This document shows positions 27,801 to 40,900 of a stretch of DNA of 64,000 nt, piece by piece. Under the pieces are notes generated by a model. It had not been told where the DNA came from, ran no database searches, and saw only the letters and a program-made list of their open reading frames with translations. The stretch is taken from the NCBI RefSeq assembly GCF_028858725.1, contig NC_084763.1:22191501-22255500 (forward strand), read 5' to 3'. Position 1 is the stretch's first letter. The number at the start of each line of letters is the position of its first letter. The DNA is from Colius striatus (Eukaryota > Chordata > Aves > Coliiformes > Coliidae). The translations under genes and the position numbers were made by a program.

Positions 27801-28958
27801 TCCCTTGACTGGCTGGTAACACTGCTATTAATGCACTCAAATGCACAAGATTAAGGATAATAATTTTTGCTGGAAACAGATATGACCAGATCTAAACATG
27901 TGTGATCCAAAGACCTTAGCTCAGTTCCCCTATTAAAAGCAGAAGCTCGAGGCTTGTCTACTGATAGGTTGTTACTGTTTTCAACTTTGGGGATTGCTTG
28001 TCCCATGTAGTATATTCTGGAGAATGGAGCCCTCACTGCTGCTGTGAGTGAACAATAGTAGCTCTAGTTGCCTGATTAAAATGTAGGTATGGGACCCCTC
28101 ATCCAAAGGCCTCCTCATTGCTAGGTAATAACACTGTCACACAGATGGTAAATACCCACTTTGGCAGCAGGAAAGCCAGGCCTTGTGCCCACACACACAC
28201 ACACTGCATGGCTGCTGTATTCACATATGCTATTTTTCTTTTTTTTGCTCAGAGCAGAACAACTTTGTTTTCCTCTCATTTGGAAAAGGTCGGTTGTCTT
28301 AGTCAAGTCCTTGACCACCCTACCCAGCTGGGCTTCTTAAGACTAACCTATAAGGGTCTGTAGTCAATAGGATGTAGGCTCAACAGCAGCCACAGCAGCT
28401 TATCATCTCCTTCCAGCTTCATGCTTGAGAAGGGTTGTGGGCCCGCCTATTCATGAAAGTGACATTCTGCTGCTGTCTGAGGACAGGCAGAACACAAAGT
28501 GAAGAAACACAGGAAGACTAAAGGTAGCACATTAGTTTCTGATTGTTCATTGAAAAACATCTGAATAACAACTAGAGAATTTCCAAAATACTTTAAAATG
28601 ATGGTGGAAAGGCAAAAATGAACGACAGGCATATAATGCATAAAAAGTATCCTGAGGTAACATGTGATAAGAAAGAGAATTGTTTCAACAATACAAAGAA
28701 TTTAAATTGTATGCTGCTTTACTTAAAAAATACCCACCTATATACAATAATTTAAAAGCCCATACTAACGTCCCTGTAGTACGAGGGCCAGTTCAAAAGG
28801 TCTCATGTACAGCTCTTCTCCCATTTACAGAAATGTGAACATTGCAGTACTTGCAATTCAAATATAATGCCTATCACTGTAATAGGGACCCTCATGTTGT
28901 GTATGTTCTCTTGATGATGTTCCTTAATACTAATCCAGAGAGCACCAGGAGACTCTTC

Positions 28959-28999
28959 TCATCTCACATGTGTTCTTAACGGAGGGTTTCTAGAGGGAT
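28959..28999 (-). CDS. WIPF3: WIPF3 last coding exon (DPSRNPPLRTHVR stop)
   Basis: On the - strand the acceptor is ctatttgcag|ATCCC. The exon completes a split Asp codon, encodes PSRNPPLRTHVR and stops with TGA at 28961-28959. The reading frame agrees with the preceding exon's phase 1. The 3' UTR continues to lower coordinates; its end is not determined. Confidence 0.85.
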
Positions 29000-31900
29000 C
29001 TGCAAATAGACATGAAAGGTTTAATGAGAGGATACGTATTTTGGATGCAGTTCTACAGCAGGGATACTGCATTTTTCTCCTACCCTTGAACTGGGAGATA
29101 TATACATTTCTTATGCTCTGTAGCCCTTCAGTAAAAAGTCTTTGATCAAATAATAAAACAGATAATTTAGATTGACTGAGGCTGTTATGAAAAGTCACAC
29201 AAAGTACCTGGGCATGGAAACAAAAGAGCCCAAAACCCTAATGAAAAAGTAGAGATAAACAGTTGGTCTAATAATACAGAGAAGACTGGGTTTTATAAAA
29301 AGCAAAATACGGGCATGAGGTCAAAGCTGGATGGGTGAACTTCTGCTCCTACAAGAGTGACCTGATAACAAGTTTCTAAGTTAATGAGGGAAAAAATAAA
29401 AGCAAGGTTCAGTCATTCACTACTGTCCTGATGAGGTTCAGGTACTCAGTCCCTTTGTTACTAAGGTATGTAAAACAACACGCATAGGATTGAAATCAAA
29501 ACACGTGATGGAAGAGATGGATCCAGTCTTTTGTGATTTCACAAGTTCATGAAAAAAAACCCCAACTCAGTAGCTGCCTGTTTGTACATCACCATTTTTA
29601 ACATCAAGGGCTCTGCAAATTCTACCACCTAAAGGACACAGACTGCATGCCAAGCCACATCACTTCATTTTTAGCTATTAAGACTTTAAAGTTGTTAATT
29701 ACATGCTTTTCAGCATATATTTGGTCCCTGTTACCACTGTAACAAACCCTATTCCTCTCTGTGCCTATGCTAGCAGCCCAATTCTTCACGTTAATGCTGG
29801 TTTCTGTTCTTCATTTTCAGTCCCTGTTTTTAACCCTGAGGATAGTTGTCAGATCTTCCAATGTTTACACACTTACCTCTAGCTATCTTGCTGGGATATG
29901 TTTTGTGAAATGGCTTGAATTCATCAGGTGGGGGGAAATCCTCCACAGAATGGAAAGTAAATTTAGATTCAAAGTCATCTGTGAAGTTTCAGAGAAATAA
30001 ACATTAGTCACTGATAGATACTTAAAAAATAAACAGAAATTGCCACAGGTCATTTAAATTATAAAATGCTGATTCATTTTCCCCTGGAATGAGCCTGGTA
30101 GTGGCTCATTCTGTACAATCTCCATGAGTACTTCTGTGAGCCACCCAGCTTTTCTGCCTCCTTTGCAAACACTGCCTGCTACTAACAGAAGTCAAGCTTC
30201 TCAGTGTTCTGCCAGTTTTCTGCACTGATGCTACTGTGGTAATAGTGGTGTTGCTAGGGGGTTGCCAAGCCCTTCAGCTACAAGCAACAGTGAGTGGCCA
30301 ATTTGTCAGGTCACAAAAGTAGTTATTCATGGTCTTTGCTCTAGAGGATTGAAGCTACCAAATGTCCATGAGCTGGTTTTAAGAACAGTAACAGAAGCAC
30401 ACTACAGTAACTTTTGAGTCTCAAACAATCATACAGGTAGCACATGCTTCCTTTGTGGAAAAGCCTGTCTTTTCTCTCATTGCACAGGGCTGTACAAAAA
30501 TCTAAGGGGTCTAGTTTCTAAAGGATCTGTTATTGCCATGAGACAATCCCAAAGGAGGTTTTGAGGCCTGAGACACACAGAGTCCTTAGTACTACAGTTA
30601 TTAACTGAGGCTAAGAGAGGTAATTAAGATGACATTACCAATGATGTGCATATTCCCATTCTTAAACGGTGGGTGGGGGTCATGGGCCCAGGCTGAGACT
30701 CCAGACTTGCTCGTCAGCTCGGTTGTTGGTGATCTGGCTGGCGGCTGTGGCGGCGTGAGCTGCTTCCCGGCACCGGGGCCTGTGGAGGCAGCACAGGAAC
30801 AGCGCCCCGTCAGCAGGGACACGGCACGGGGGGCAAACGCAGCCACGGTCCTGGCTGCTGGCTGGCAAGCCTGACCCAGCATTTACAGCATCAAGGGTAC
30901 AGTACAGCAAGAACAGCATCAACCCAATAGTATCAACTATTGGCGTGGGCTGGGGCTTGCAAGTTCGAGGGAAAGTCTGACACCCTGAAGGTTGGCTTTG
31001 TCCCTGGCTGGAGGGGAGGACTGTCCTTCCACTTTCACAAGAACATGCAGTTTCTTTAAGGGAAAAACCCCGAACTGAACCACCACACGAGCTGGTATCT
31101 CTAAAATAGAGACCAACGCCCTGATGCTTTGGCAGCCTGGCAGGGAATTACTGCGACGCTTGTGCATTTCACTGCTGAGCTGCAAGAGTCATCGAAGGTT
31201 CAACCTTTGGGGCAGACCTACCACAGGAACTGCAGGAGGGAGCCCGGGCAGCCTCTCAGAACCACTTATCTCTCTAGATAACCAAGAGAAAGGCAGGCTA
31301 ATTTCATGGAAACCTAAAAATTGAGGCACCATGAAAAACAAGCATCTTGACAACAGTTCCTCAGACAGTTCCTGGGCAGCACTGATCACCACCACGAAGC
31401 ACCTGACGTGGTGCTTGGCGACCTTTCCCATGGCTGGCAAAGGCAGCCAGTAATCCTCCTCTTGACATGTGGCTGCTAAAATACAGAGTACAGAACATTC
31501 TCCTGAGATGTTCCTTAATAAGTAGCTGTCTCCAGTTTCTCAAACCCACGCAGATCTAGGCTCTTTAAAAAATTATCTTCATAGTATCAGAGATGTCTGA
31601 TAGAAGTTCCTTCTGCCATCTGCTCAGGAAACACTAGGTAACATCGCCACTTCCTAAAGAGCCAGAGAAACCTTTAGCCTTACCACCTGGATCGTGGGAG
31701 GTACCAGCTCTGTTGAAAAGCAGAGGGCTGCATCTGTATTTGCCTTTGCTCATCTGTCACTGCAGCTGCCCAATCCTTGTTTTATTCTCAGTTTCCCAGC
31801 CCTTGCCAATGTTGCTCCAGGCTGAGTGGAGGGAAGCAGTGGGCAGGCTGGCACTGGGCCCACTGCAGTTCTGGTGGACGTGGTAGTGAAGGCTTTACTG

Positions 31901-34900
31901 CCTACCTGAGACAGCTCCTGAGCTCAGTGACCACAGTGCCAGAGACACACCGATGCCAATAGCCCAGTGGTCCTAGGTGTTGCTTCCAAGAATTACAGCG
32001 CGACTCCGTGAACCATATGGCCTGCAGCAGGAGCCTGAGGTCTTGCACATTCATCACACACCGTGCAACCTACAGGTATTCTTCCCATGCCAGGGCCCTC
32101 ACCTGTGCTTTCTATCCCCCTCACTGAGTTCTCTGCCTGCCAGTGCTCTGTCCCCACTAGCCAAAGGGTGCCAAACACCCTGCATCCATAGCCGTCTCAC
32201 CTGCGCCTCGGCCCGGCCTCTTCTTCCTGGTGTCGGCCAGCGCTGCGGGCTGCGGGAGGCCGGGGGTGGGCGGCAGCGGCAGGGACTGGATGTTGCTGGG
32301 CTTGTGGAGCTGCGACAGCAGGTGCGGGGACTTGGGGGGCAGCGGAGGGGGCACGTCAGCGGTGCCGAGGGCAGGCGGGAAGGAGAGCCTGCTGGGGGGC
32401 AGCGGGGGCGGCGCGGGGGGCGGGCAGTCCCTGCCCTCGGAGGGCAGGGGGGCGGCGGTGGCGGCCGAGTCGGGTGTCTTGCCCGGGAACCCGCAGGGGG
32501 GCAGCGGGGGCAACGGGGGCGGCGGCGGGGGCCCCGCCGGAAACTTGGGTTTGTCGGCCTGAGGTGGAGGGAGCGGGACCGGGGCGGCGGCGCCCGGGGA
32601 CACCCCCCTGGGAGGGCAGTCGGCGGGCGGCGGGAGAGGGGGCGGCGGCGGGAAGGTGAGCGCGGGTTTGGCGGAGGCGGGCGGCGGCGGCGGCGGCGCG
32701 GGCAGGCTGGGGCGGCTGGGGCCGGCCCCGGCGCGGCAGCTGCCGGGCGGCTCCGGAGGGATGGCGGCCCGGGGGCCTTCGGCTGGCGGCGAGGGGCTGC
32801 CGCCCGCCTTTGTGCTGCCGCCGTTCGCCGGGACGGAGGTCCGGGGGGCCGCTGCCCGCACGCCGGGAAGCTGCCCTGGCCTCGCTCCTGAAAGACAAGT
32901 ACCTTATATTATTGTCAGCGTTTCCTTCCCGCTCCTCAGCCGAGGCAGCGCGATGAGCAGGCTCTCTCCCCTCCCCGGCGGTTACTGAGTGAGAAACGCT
33001 CCCAAACATCTCATACCCCACAGGCTGTCCCTGGTGTAACAGAGCTTGCCAGGTGGTGTATTCCAGTGGGCTGCAGGGACTTAGCTTGTTTAGATGAAGA
33101 CTTGCTCTGCTGGGAGACCCAGCTGCCCTCCCTACTCAGTTTCTGAAAAACTAAACAGTTTAAGGAGAGGGTGCTTCCCTGCAAACGTGGAGCCAAGGTC
33201 TGCCTGTCCCTGCCATCGTGGAGCCAAGGTCTGCCTGTCCCTGCCATCGTGGAGCCAAGATCTGCCTGTCCCTGCCATCGTGGAGCCAAGATCTGCCTGT
33301 CCCTGCCATCGTGGAGCCAAGGTCTGCCCGTCCCTGCAAATGCTTTGCTCCGTGCAGCCTGAGCAGGCACCAGCTGCCAGTAGTGCCCAAGGCTGGTACT
33401 GTAAAAGTCACCCCTCCTTCATGCTGGCACTTACTGAGGTGGAAGCAGCAGTAGGGCTCCCACACATGGTTTCTTTCTGTCTTTTTGACCCAACCAGTAC
33501 CTCTTTCAGGTCAGTAAATCACCTTGCTGGATCAAAGCTGCACTTCATAAAATCCAAAGGGCAAAAACATAAACACAAATCTTTAAAGTAACACCCAAGC
33601 CTGTAATACCACAGAAATAAATGCTCACAGAGGGGAGGAAATAAACTTTCTTTGCCATTGGTGCTGAAGTTGGTAAGGCTCAGATTTCAACCCTCTATTG
33701 CAGGCACAATTAAAAGTTTTCTTTAAAATAATGGTAAAAGTCTCCTTTGCACAATCTGTTCAATCTCCTACCAGGTGCGGAGATAGCTTATTATTTACGT
33801 TTTAAGGAATAAGGCCCCTGAGATCTAGAAAATTATTAATTGAGCTCTCTGTGGTTACATAAATGAAGGGTTCAGGAAAAAAAAATAAAAGTTTTAAAAA
33901 GACGGTCACTGAAGCTAACCTCAAAGTACTTTTATCCAAGATCACAGTTCCCACCAGCTCTTCCTTCATATGAATGAAGCCCTTACCTGCCATGTCCCTC
34001 TGGCCTGCTGGTCTGAGAACAGGAAAGCCACCAGCAAATAAGCCTCCCAGAGGCTGCTGGGAGCTGCCTTTATTAACAGCTGGATTAACACCATCTCTGT
34101 TACCTCCTTTGGGCTCTGTTAAAGAGAACAAAAAAACAAGGGTGTATCAGAAAGTCATTTCATCCTTGCTCTGAGACTGCTGGGGTTTGGCACTGACAAA
34201 CGCAGGCAGGAGCAGCTTTTGCCCTCTCTAAGCCGGCTCTACAAAGGAAGTTGCTGCTGATGCTGTATCTGCCGGTACTCCCTGCGTCCTGCCTGGCGCA
34301 CACACACACTGCTGCTCTGCTCTCACCTTGCTGTTAGGCAGCACCAAACCTATGCTTCCAGATTGTTTGGATGGCTTTTTGTTATTTTTATTTAGTAAAG
34401 AATGGTTCTTGTGTGAGAGTCAAACATTCCCACTTCATTATTTTATTGAAAAATTCTCAAGGATTTCATCAGCTGTGGTATTTTTTGGACAAGGAATGCC
34501 TGGTAAGGTGACATCCAGTTACAGATCATTATGAAGGGTTAATAGTTATTGATCTTAGTGCAGGATGCAAGTTTAGAAAGCATCCTCTCTCTGCACGCTG
34601 AAGCCATCTGAAGACTCAAGGCTTTGCTGAACAGCCAAACTGCCCCTCAGTGTGAGAGCTGTGCAGCTGGCCTCCGCAGCTGAGGCTTCAGCAAAGCTCT
34701 CCCAGGAGCAGCACTTACTTTCAATCTGTGGTGCACTGCGGTCGTTGATTTGAGTCACTTTCCTCAGGCGCGTTCCCTGCTGGATATCAGCCAAGAGGGC
34801 ATTTCGTGCTTTTTGGTCTTCCTTTCGCAGTTTAGGTAACTCTGAACTTGCCTGTTGACAATAAAAGCATTAGATGGGAGATGCAGACAAAAATGTGTGT

Positions 34901-37900
34901 TTAGAGAGAACAGATAACCAAACACAGGATAGAAGGTTTTAAATAAACCATCCTTGGCAGCTGTCATTTCAAAGCCTTTGAGAGAAATCAACAACAGCAT
35001 CCAGTTGTATAGGAGCCAAGAGAGCTGGAAGTTTAAATACACCACAAATCTGATACCAGCTGTGCTGACACTAGTGAAAGTCAGATTAGAGGGGTGCTTA
35101 AATGAAATGGGACCTCTTGCTTGGCCATTTATAGTCTCTGCCCCACAACTCCAGCTCTTTGACTGCTCTCTCTTGCTGGATCTTTTCAGGCTACTTACAA
35201 TGCTTCGCAACAAAGATTTTTATGTGCCATCTTAAACATCTTTTTGGTTTGTCCACTTTGCCTTAGGAAAAATGAAGGACAAATGCACACTGCACTCACA
35301 CTTGCATGTGACCATTAACTAAATTAGACTGTCTCTCTGGATTAGAAATTTACACCAGCCTAAAGAGACCCTATTCAGAAGAATTCAATTAAATTTTAGT
35401 AACTTCGCTGGCCTAGCCAAGGTCTGTAAATGTAAAGTCAAGCTATGGTTTAAAGTTTTGCAATAATAAACCAAAATTATTCTTTATTCTTACTTCACAA
35501 AGTTTCCTGTCCTTAAAAAAAATAATTTAAAAAAGTTTGGACATTTCACTTTCTTGAGGAGGATATAAACCAGCAAAGCTGTTATTTCTAAACCTATCAT
35601 GTGGTTAACAGTGTTCTAACAGAGGAGGTTCTTCATATCAGAGGAGCAATCCCACATGTCCACAGCTACTGCAGGTCCCTGTAGGTAGCTAATTTCCTAA
35701 GGAGAACGAACACCAGGAATAGTTCCATAGCCCTTAATTTTAGCATCTTAGTCATAACAAAGCAGAAAGACACTGTTGCTCTTTAAAGCAAAAACACCAA
35801 CTTGGTAATAGCATTCTGAAAGCAAACCAGAAACTTGAAAGTACTTAACCAGCTGCTGAATTAATAACATGTCTAACTTGATAATGCTAAATGAAGAGTT
35901 ATGTCCCTATGACATTACTGGTGGTTATTTTTGTACTTGCTAAAGAAAAAATTTACAAAAAGACTGCCAGAGTGTCAGAGCCCCACAAGATGGCAGTCCA
36001 GATCCCTCCTGACGCCCGCGGCGTTCCTGACACCTGAGGTAAAGACTCTGAATTATCATCTTGTGACTGGGCCCGTAACCACAGAGCATTTTGAAGTGTT
36101 AGAAACCCCCCCACCTCTGTTACAGAGTTTCCTAATTGCAGGGCAGCTGCCCGTCCCTGTGCTTTGGGGACTGCTGCCCACTGAAGCAAGCCAGAAGAGC
36201 TGCCTGTGGGAGCCCCCTCACGCCATGCACCCTCCAGAAACTGTATCAACTCACGTTTTCTTTAAGCTGGCAGTACTTACTGTGAAAAATGGGAATACCA
36301 TAATTGGAACGAGGGTGATTCCCCTTCTCACAAAAGCTTTTTTACTGGTATCTTCAACTTCACGCCTCTCTACTCTCACTAATGCCTTTGCCGCAGCAGG
36401 ACAACCAGGATCTGGAGGGATCTGATCAAGACCTATGTTTAAAATTAGACCCAGCAGCTGTCTTTTCGTTTCCGGGTTCAAGTGTCTGTATACTATGCCA
36501 GCTGCCCACTTCACCCCCCTGAGCTGTTCCTCTGAGCAGGTAGGCTGCTGGGATAGAAAGTCTCGCTATCCAAATAGCTGTTAGGCTCAAATACCTTACT
36601 TGTGGCGACCTATATTTGCAAGTGACCCATGACTTGATATCACTTTAACATGGCTAAGATATTAATTTGTTCACAATTTGTAGCATAAAAAGGCAGAAAC
36701 ACTATTCTGCAGGCCCATAGCACAGAGTTAACATGCTGCCTTTCTCTTACAATAGATCCCCTTATTTCAAGCCAATTCCATCCCATGCCCCAGCTGTTTC
36801 TTCTTCCTCCTCATGTACACAAGAGATACCATCTTCCATGCCCAGCCTGGTGGACTCAGGTGATTGATTAGCTGCTGAGTAGCTTGATACGGATTCTTTT
36901 TTCCCATTACCAAGTCAAGATGGTCTGGGGTGTACTGTTGCCTGGGCTTCACAGTGGTCAGAGTTCCTTCGGATTTCTTGTTTCCCACCTGCACTCCCAA
37001 GCCAGTGAGAATTCTTATCCAGAACCCTTTCACCAGGTAAGCATCTCACCCACTCATCTTCTGGTTTCCTGCATTTGCAAACTGGTGTATTTACCACATT
37101 GCTTTTTCATACACCATCAGAAAAGAACCTTCCTTCCTTTGATTAAAAAATTAATCTGGGCTTCAGACTCGATGTGTAAGTTGTGTATCAATAGAAAAAC
37201 AAAAAGAGGAACTCTTATGGGTGTCAAATCTTCAATCTCAATCATGTGCAATAGAAGCATTTCATCAGAAAGATAAATGTATTTTGAGACAGATGAAAAA
37301 CAGCTGTAAGACAAAGATGTAATTCTCTGGCAGAGAAGAATGTGAAGATTATTTGTTTTATCAGATGCAAGAGCTGTAACACAGAGTGAAATTAAATTCC
37401 ATGCTTTATTTACATGAATTGGTAAGGGAACAGGGGGTTCTCATCACCTTAGTAACCATGAGGTTATTCTGCTACTATTTCTGACACAAAGAACAGCACA
37501 TGCAACACGTACTCAGAAGCAGAATGGAACAAATCACACATGCAAATAGCCTGACACTAAGAGAACTACTGCTTTTTCATTTCACCAAACTCCACTACTT
37601 CTCTCTTCAGTGTCCTAAATTACACCCTCAGCTATGCCACTCAGTAAGGTACACAATCAATGTTTAGGCTTCCTGACAGGTCTCCACAGTATCTGTAAAG
37701 AGGAAAATACCATCAAATCTAGAGTGTGAATCATCAATGATGGACATAAAAGTTTCAAAATTAGACTGGCAGAAAATGAATGATCCAAATGGCAATCCGA
37801 GGCCATGTGAAAAGAACAGCAAACCAAAACACGCTCCCCTACTGCTGGGGCAGGGAGGGAACGGGAAAAGAAAAAAGAAGAAAACAAAAGAAGATGGACA

Positions 37901-40900
37901 ATATATAAATCTAAAACTAGAAAGGATCGGACAACAAGTTCTAGCTACACCTCTGAAATGAAAACATGCATCCAGAGAGCCACAAGCCTGAGCCTGGCAG
38001 CGGTTCCAGCAGTGAGGCTGCATGGGTGAGTGCACCCGACCTCCTGGCCCACTGCTGCGGCAGGGAGGGATAGCACACTCCACTGATGTGTTTTATCCTT
38101 TCAGAAGAAATAACATGAGCAAAAGTGGGATTACAAATTCAGTTTGTGTCTCCAGATGTTTACAATTATGTTGAAAAACTGGACATGCAGAGCAAAGAGC
38201 CAAAGCAGTACTCAAAACCTGGAGGAAACAGTTCAGATTTTAGCAGCTCAATGTGGTCTGTGAGCCCTGGAGCCTGAGGAGTGGCCTACCTGCACAACAC
38301 ACCAACCTTTACAGGGCAATGGCAGTGAGGACTCGGGCAGCAGGGACAGGTAGTTGGTGAATTGAGGCAAGACACGGCCAGAGAAGCTCCATGAGCAAGT
38401 ACGGAAGCAGCAAGACAGACTGCGGATGGAAGCAGACTATCGTCTCTTGGTTTCCAGATCAAGGCTGGATCCTCTCACTCAGAAGTGCTTCTTGTGACAC
38501 CCAAGTCACTGGACTCCACACAGAGCTACCTGCCAACTCACAGCCCCTTGCCGTGGGGAGGCAGCCAGTGGTTCCTAACAGTTTCTTATAGTCATGAGTT
38601 CTGTGAAAGGGAACAATTTTGTTTAGGAGAAACTCTGCTGACACTGTGTCTATGGACCACACAAGGTTTGGCCCTCAACAATCACAATCTTAACTCCCTA
38701 AACTGGCTTTCATCAGGTAAGTTAACAGCTAAGAGTCTTTTTAAAGGAAAAAGGACTGAAACAATGGCAGTGAGCTCCATTTTTGGGTACATTACTTACA
38801 TCACCTTGGCAAAGTCATGCTACATCTCACAAGACAGATGGGAGCATCGACCTACCCTCTGGGCTCCTATGATACTTAAAATATTTAGGAGGTGTATGTG
38901 CTGAGATACTAAAATGAAGTAGGTGTAGAAGACACCAGGCATTTGAAGAAGTTTATAGTAGGACCAATTCTTATCTTTCAGATTTTAAAGAGCATCACTG
39001 CGCATAGAGAATGGGGAATCCTTTGGACTCTGGGCAGATAGTTCAGGTCACAGTGGGTGCATAAACTGTCCCATAATTGAGTTATATTTACTCTGATTTT
39101 TAAATATGCTGTTTAATGAATTTGCAAAACGCTTCAGGGCAGTGTAGATCTTCATAAACATGACAGCTGCAGCATAAATGTACCTCCAGACTTCTGGACA
39201 ATCCAGTAGCCAGATAGTCACAGACCTTTACCTCAGAATAAAGCCATCAGCTGGTGGGAAAAGAAGATCCAGTACTCCAGCTCTGTACTAGGCAGGAGCC
39301 ACAAGTAAGAGAAAATAAAGCACAATTCCATCCAAAGGCACTACTATCTCTTCTTTCAGAGAACTTACAGTATTGAGTAGTTATACTCCTAACATGCAAT
39401 GAATTGTATCATCATAGTAGATTCCCTTTCCTGGGAATTTACAACCAACACTCCCAGTATTATTCTTGTCTTAGCAATAAGTGGAATTCTGGTATAGACA
39501 AATAGGGATTATTCAGGAAAGAGGGTAATAAAGGTGGAGATAGCTGTGTAACACTGTTTGTTATACCAGAGGTGGCTAAGAGTATTAAGAGGAAAACACA
39601 GCTTGTTTAGGGCTGGTAAATCATCTGAGGAAGGATGATGAGTGTTTTCACGGCCCATATGGCATAGCACAGCTCTCCAAAGTAGGAGAGCATGGAGCGA
39701 GAGATGACAACTGGGTCCCCAACCAGCCATAAGCCTCCTGCTCCTTCAAAGGAAAGCCAGGCATGGGGTTAGTCTCGTAACAGTTTTAAAGCCCCTTACT
39801 CTACATCTGTGCCCTTCAAGGGACCACATCCTGCTAAAATACCCTTCTGGGAATACTAATGATGAAAAAGAATGGACTAAGAACAGAGGAGACCTTGCTT
39901 GCGAGCAATTTATACCATAGCTTCTTTCCACTTAAACACAGGCTGCCGATCCCTGTAACCAGCAGGACCAATGTATTTAAATTAATGTAGTGCTTAAAAG
40001 ACCGTATCCTTTTCAAAAAAATAACTGACGGGGAAAAAACAATAATGACAATAAGATGCCAAAACATTCTAGCAAACTACAATGTCATAACATTTTATTC
40101 AAAGAATGAGGTTGTTTTGGAGTAAGGTACAATGTAGAAGACGACCAATGAAATTTCAGCATATGCTAGCCAGGGGGTCTTTGACATAGAATAGGAATAT
40201 AAAAGTCATCTATGCATCTGTAGCCCAGCCTGAAATCGGAAACACCAGAGGAACTTGTTTTCCCACTAGATAAGAACTAAGCTGAGAATTCATGATTTTA
40301 TATTTGCAGCAGAAGCAGTCTGCCCAGCAGGCAAGAGCATTGCTTTTACAAAGAGTTCTCAAACTGGCAGATAAAGTCTCCCTCTTGGAATGTGCCCAGA
40401 AATGCAATTGCAACAAAACCCAAGAACTGATTAAAATAACAAAATAAATGCAGGCTCGAGCGAGTCACAAACAGAAGTAAACCAGAGAAAAATGTTGTCA
40501 TCCTTCAATATGCATCAGGTGTGCTATCACTCATGCACTGGCAAATGCAAAATAAAATAATCAAGTCAATCTTTCCGGCATAAGGAAAAATGCAACAAGT
40601 CTCAACAACAAAGCAGGTGACTTCTTTCATTTCAAATATTTTAAACCGTTTGTTTATAAAGAGTACGTGCGAGTTTTGGTTTGTCTCTTCACAATAGAGC
40701 CTTGACCTCTGATTTGAAGCTTTTTAGTTAGGGGAAACCTCACCATGGTGCAAGACTCCACCTGTACACTGAATCACAAGATCAGAGCCACTTCTTGTGT
40801 TTCTGCTGTGTAGCATAGGATGAAACTAATTATTTCTTGGCACTTGGTCTCACTGGGTAAACACAGCAATCTCTCAGCCTTCTAGCAAGCTGAGCTTCAA

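Larger units (their letters stand above)
23796..28958. other. Convergent 3' region: SCRN1 and WIPF3 3' UTRs
   Basis: This 5.2-kb stretch separates the two facing stop codons. Candidate + strand poly(A) hexamers for SCRN1 are AATAAA at 23791, ATTAAA at 24353, AATAAA at 25230 and AATAAA at 26129; the sequence alone cannot say which is used. On the - strand I see no AATAAA near the WIPF3 stop, only variants such as AGTAAA (near 28718) and ATTAAA (near 26701). A 22-bp hairpin tandem repeat (27209-27285) and a CR1 copy (27323-27800) lie between. Several open frames of 60-98 codons look random. Confidence 0.7.

Noticed and set aside
28189..28204. CA dinucleotide microsatellite
   Set aside because: Only about eight copies; too short to be notable.
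31977..32891. 304-codon + strand open frame with Gly/Arg-rich product
   Set aside because: It is the antisense of the WIPF3 proline exon and its CpG-rich edges; openness follows from lack of AT-rich stops, and the composition is the complement of proline codons.
33187..33337. CRISPR-like array
   Set aside because: Units are directly adjacent with no unique spacers, in a vertebrate intron.
33094..33591. 165-codon + strand frame and several - strand frames with repeated peptides
   Set aside because: They are produced by the 31-bp minisatellite, which cycles through all frames; no splice or start context.
35931..36425. 164-codon + strand frame
   Set aside because: Its second half is antisense to the more coding-like - strand block at 36281-36547, and the first half lacks any recognisable motif or splice context.
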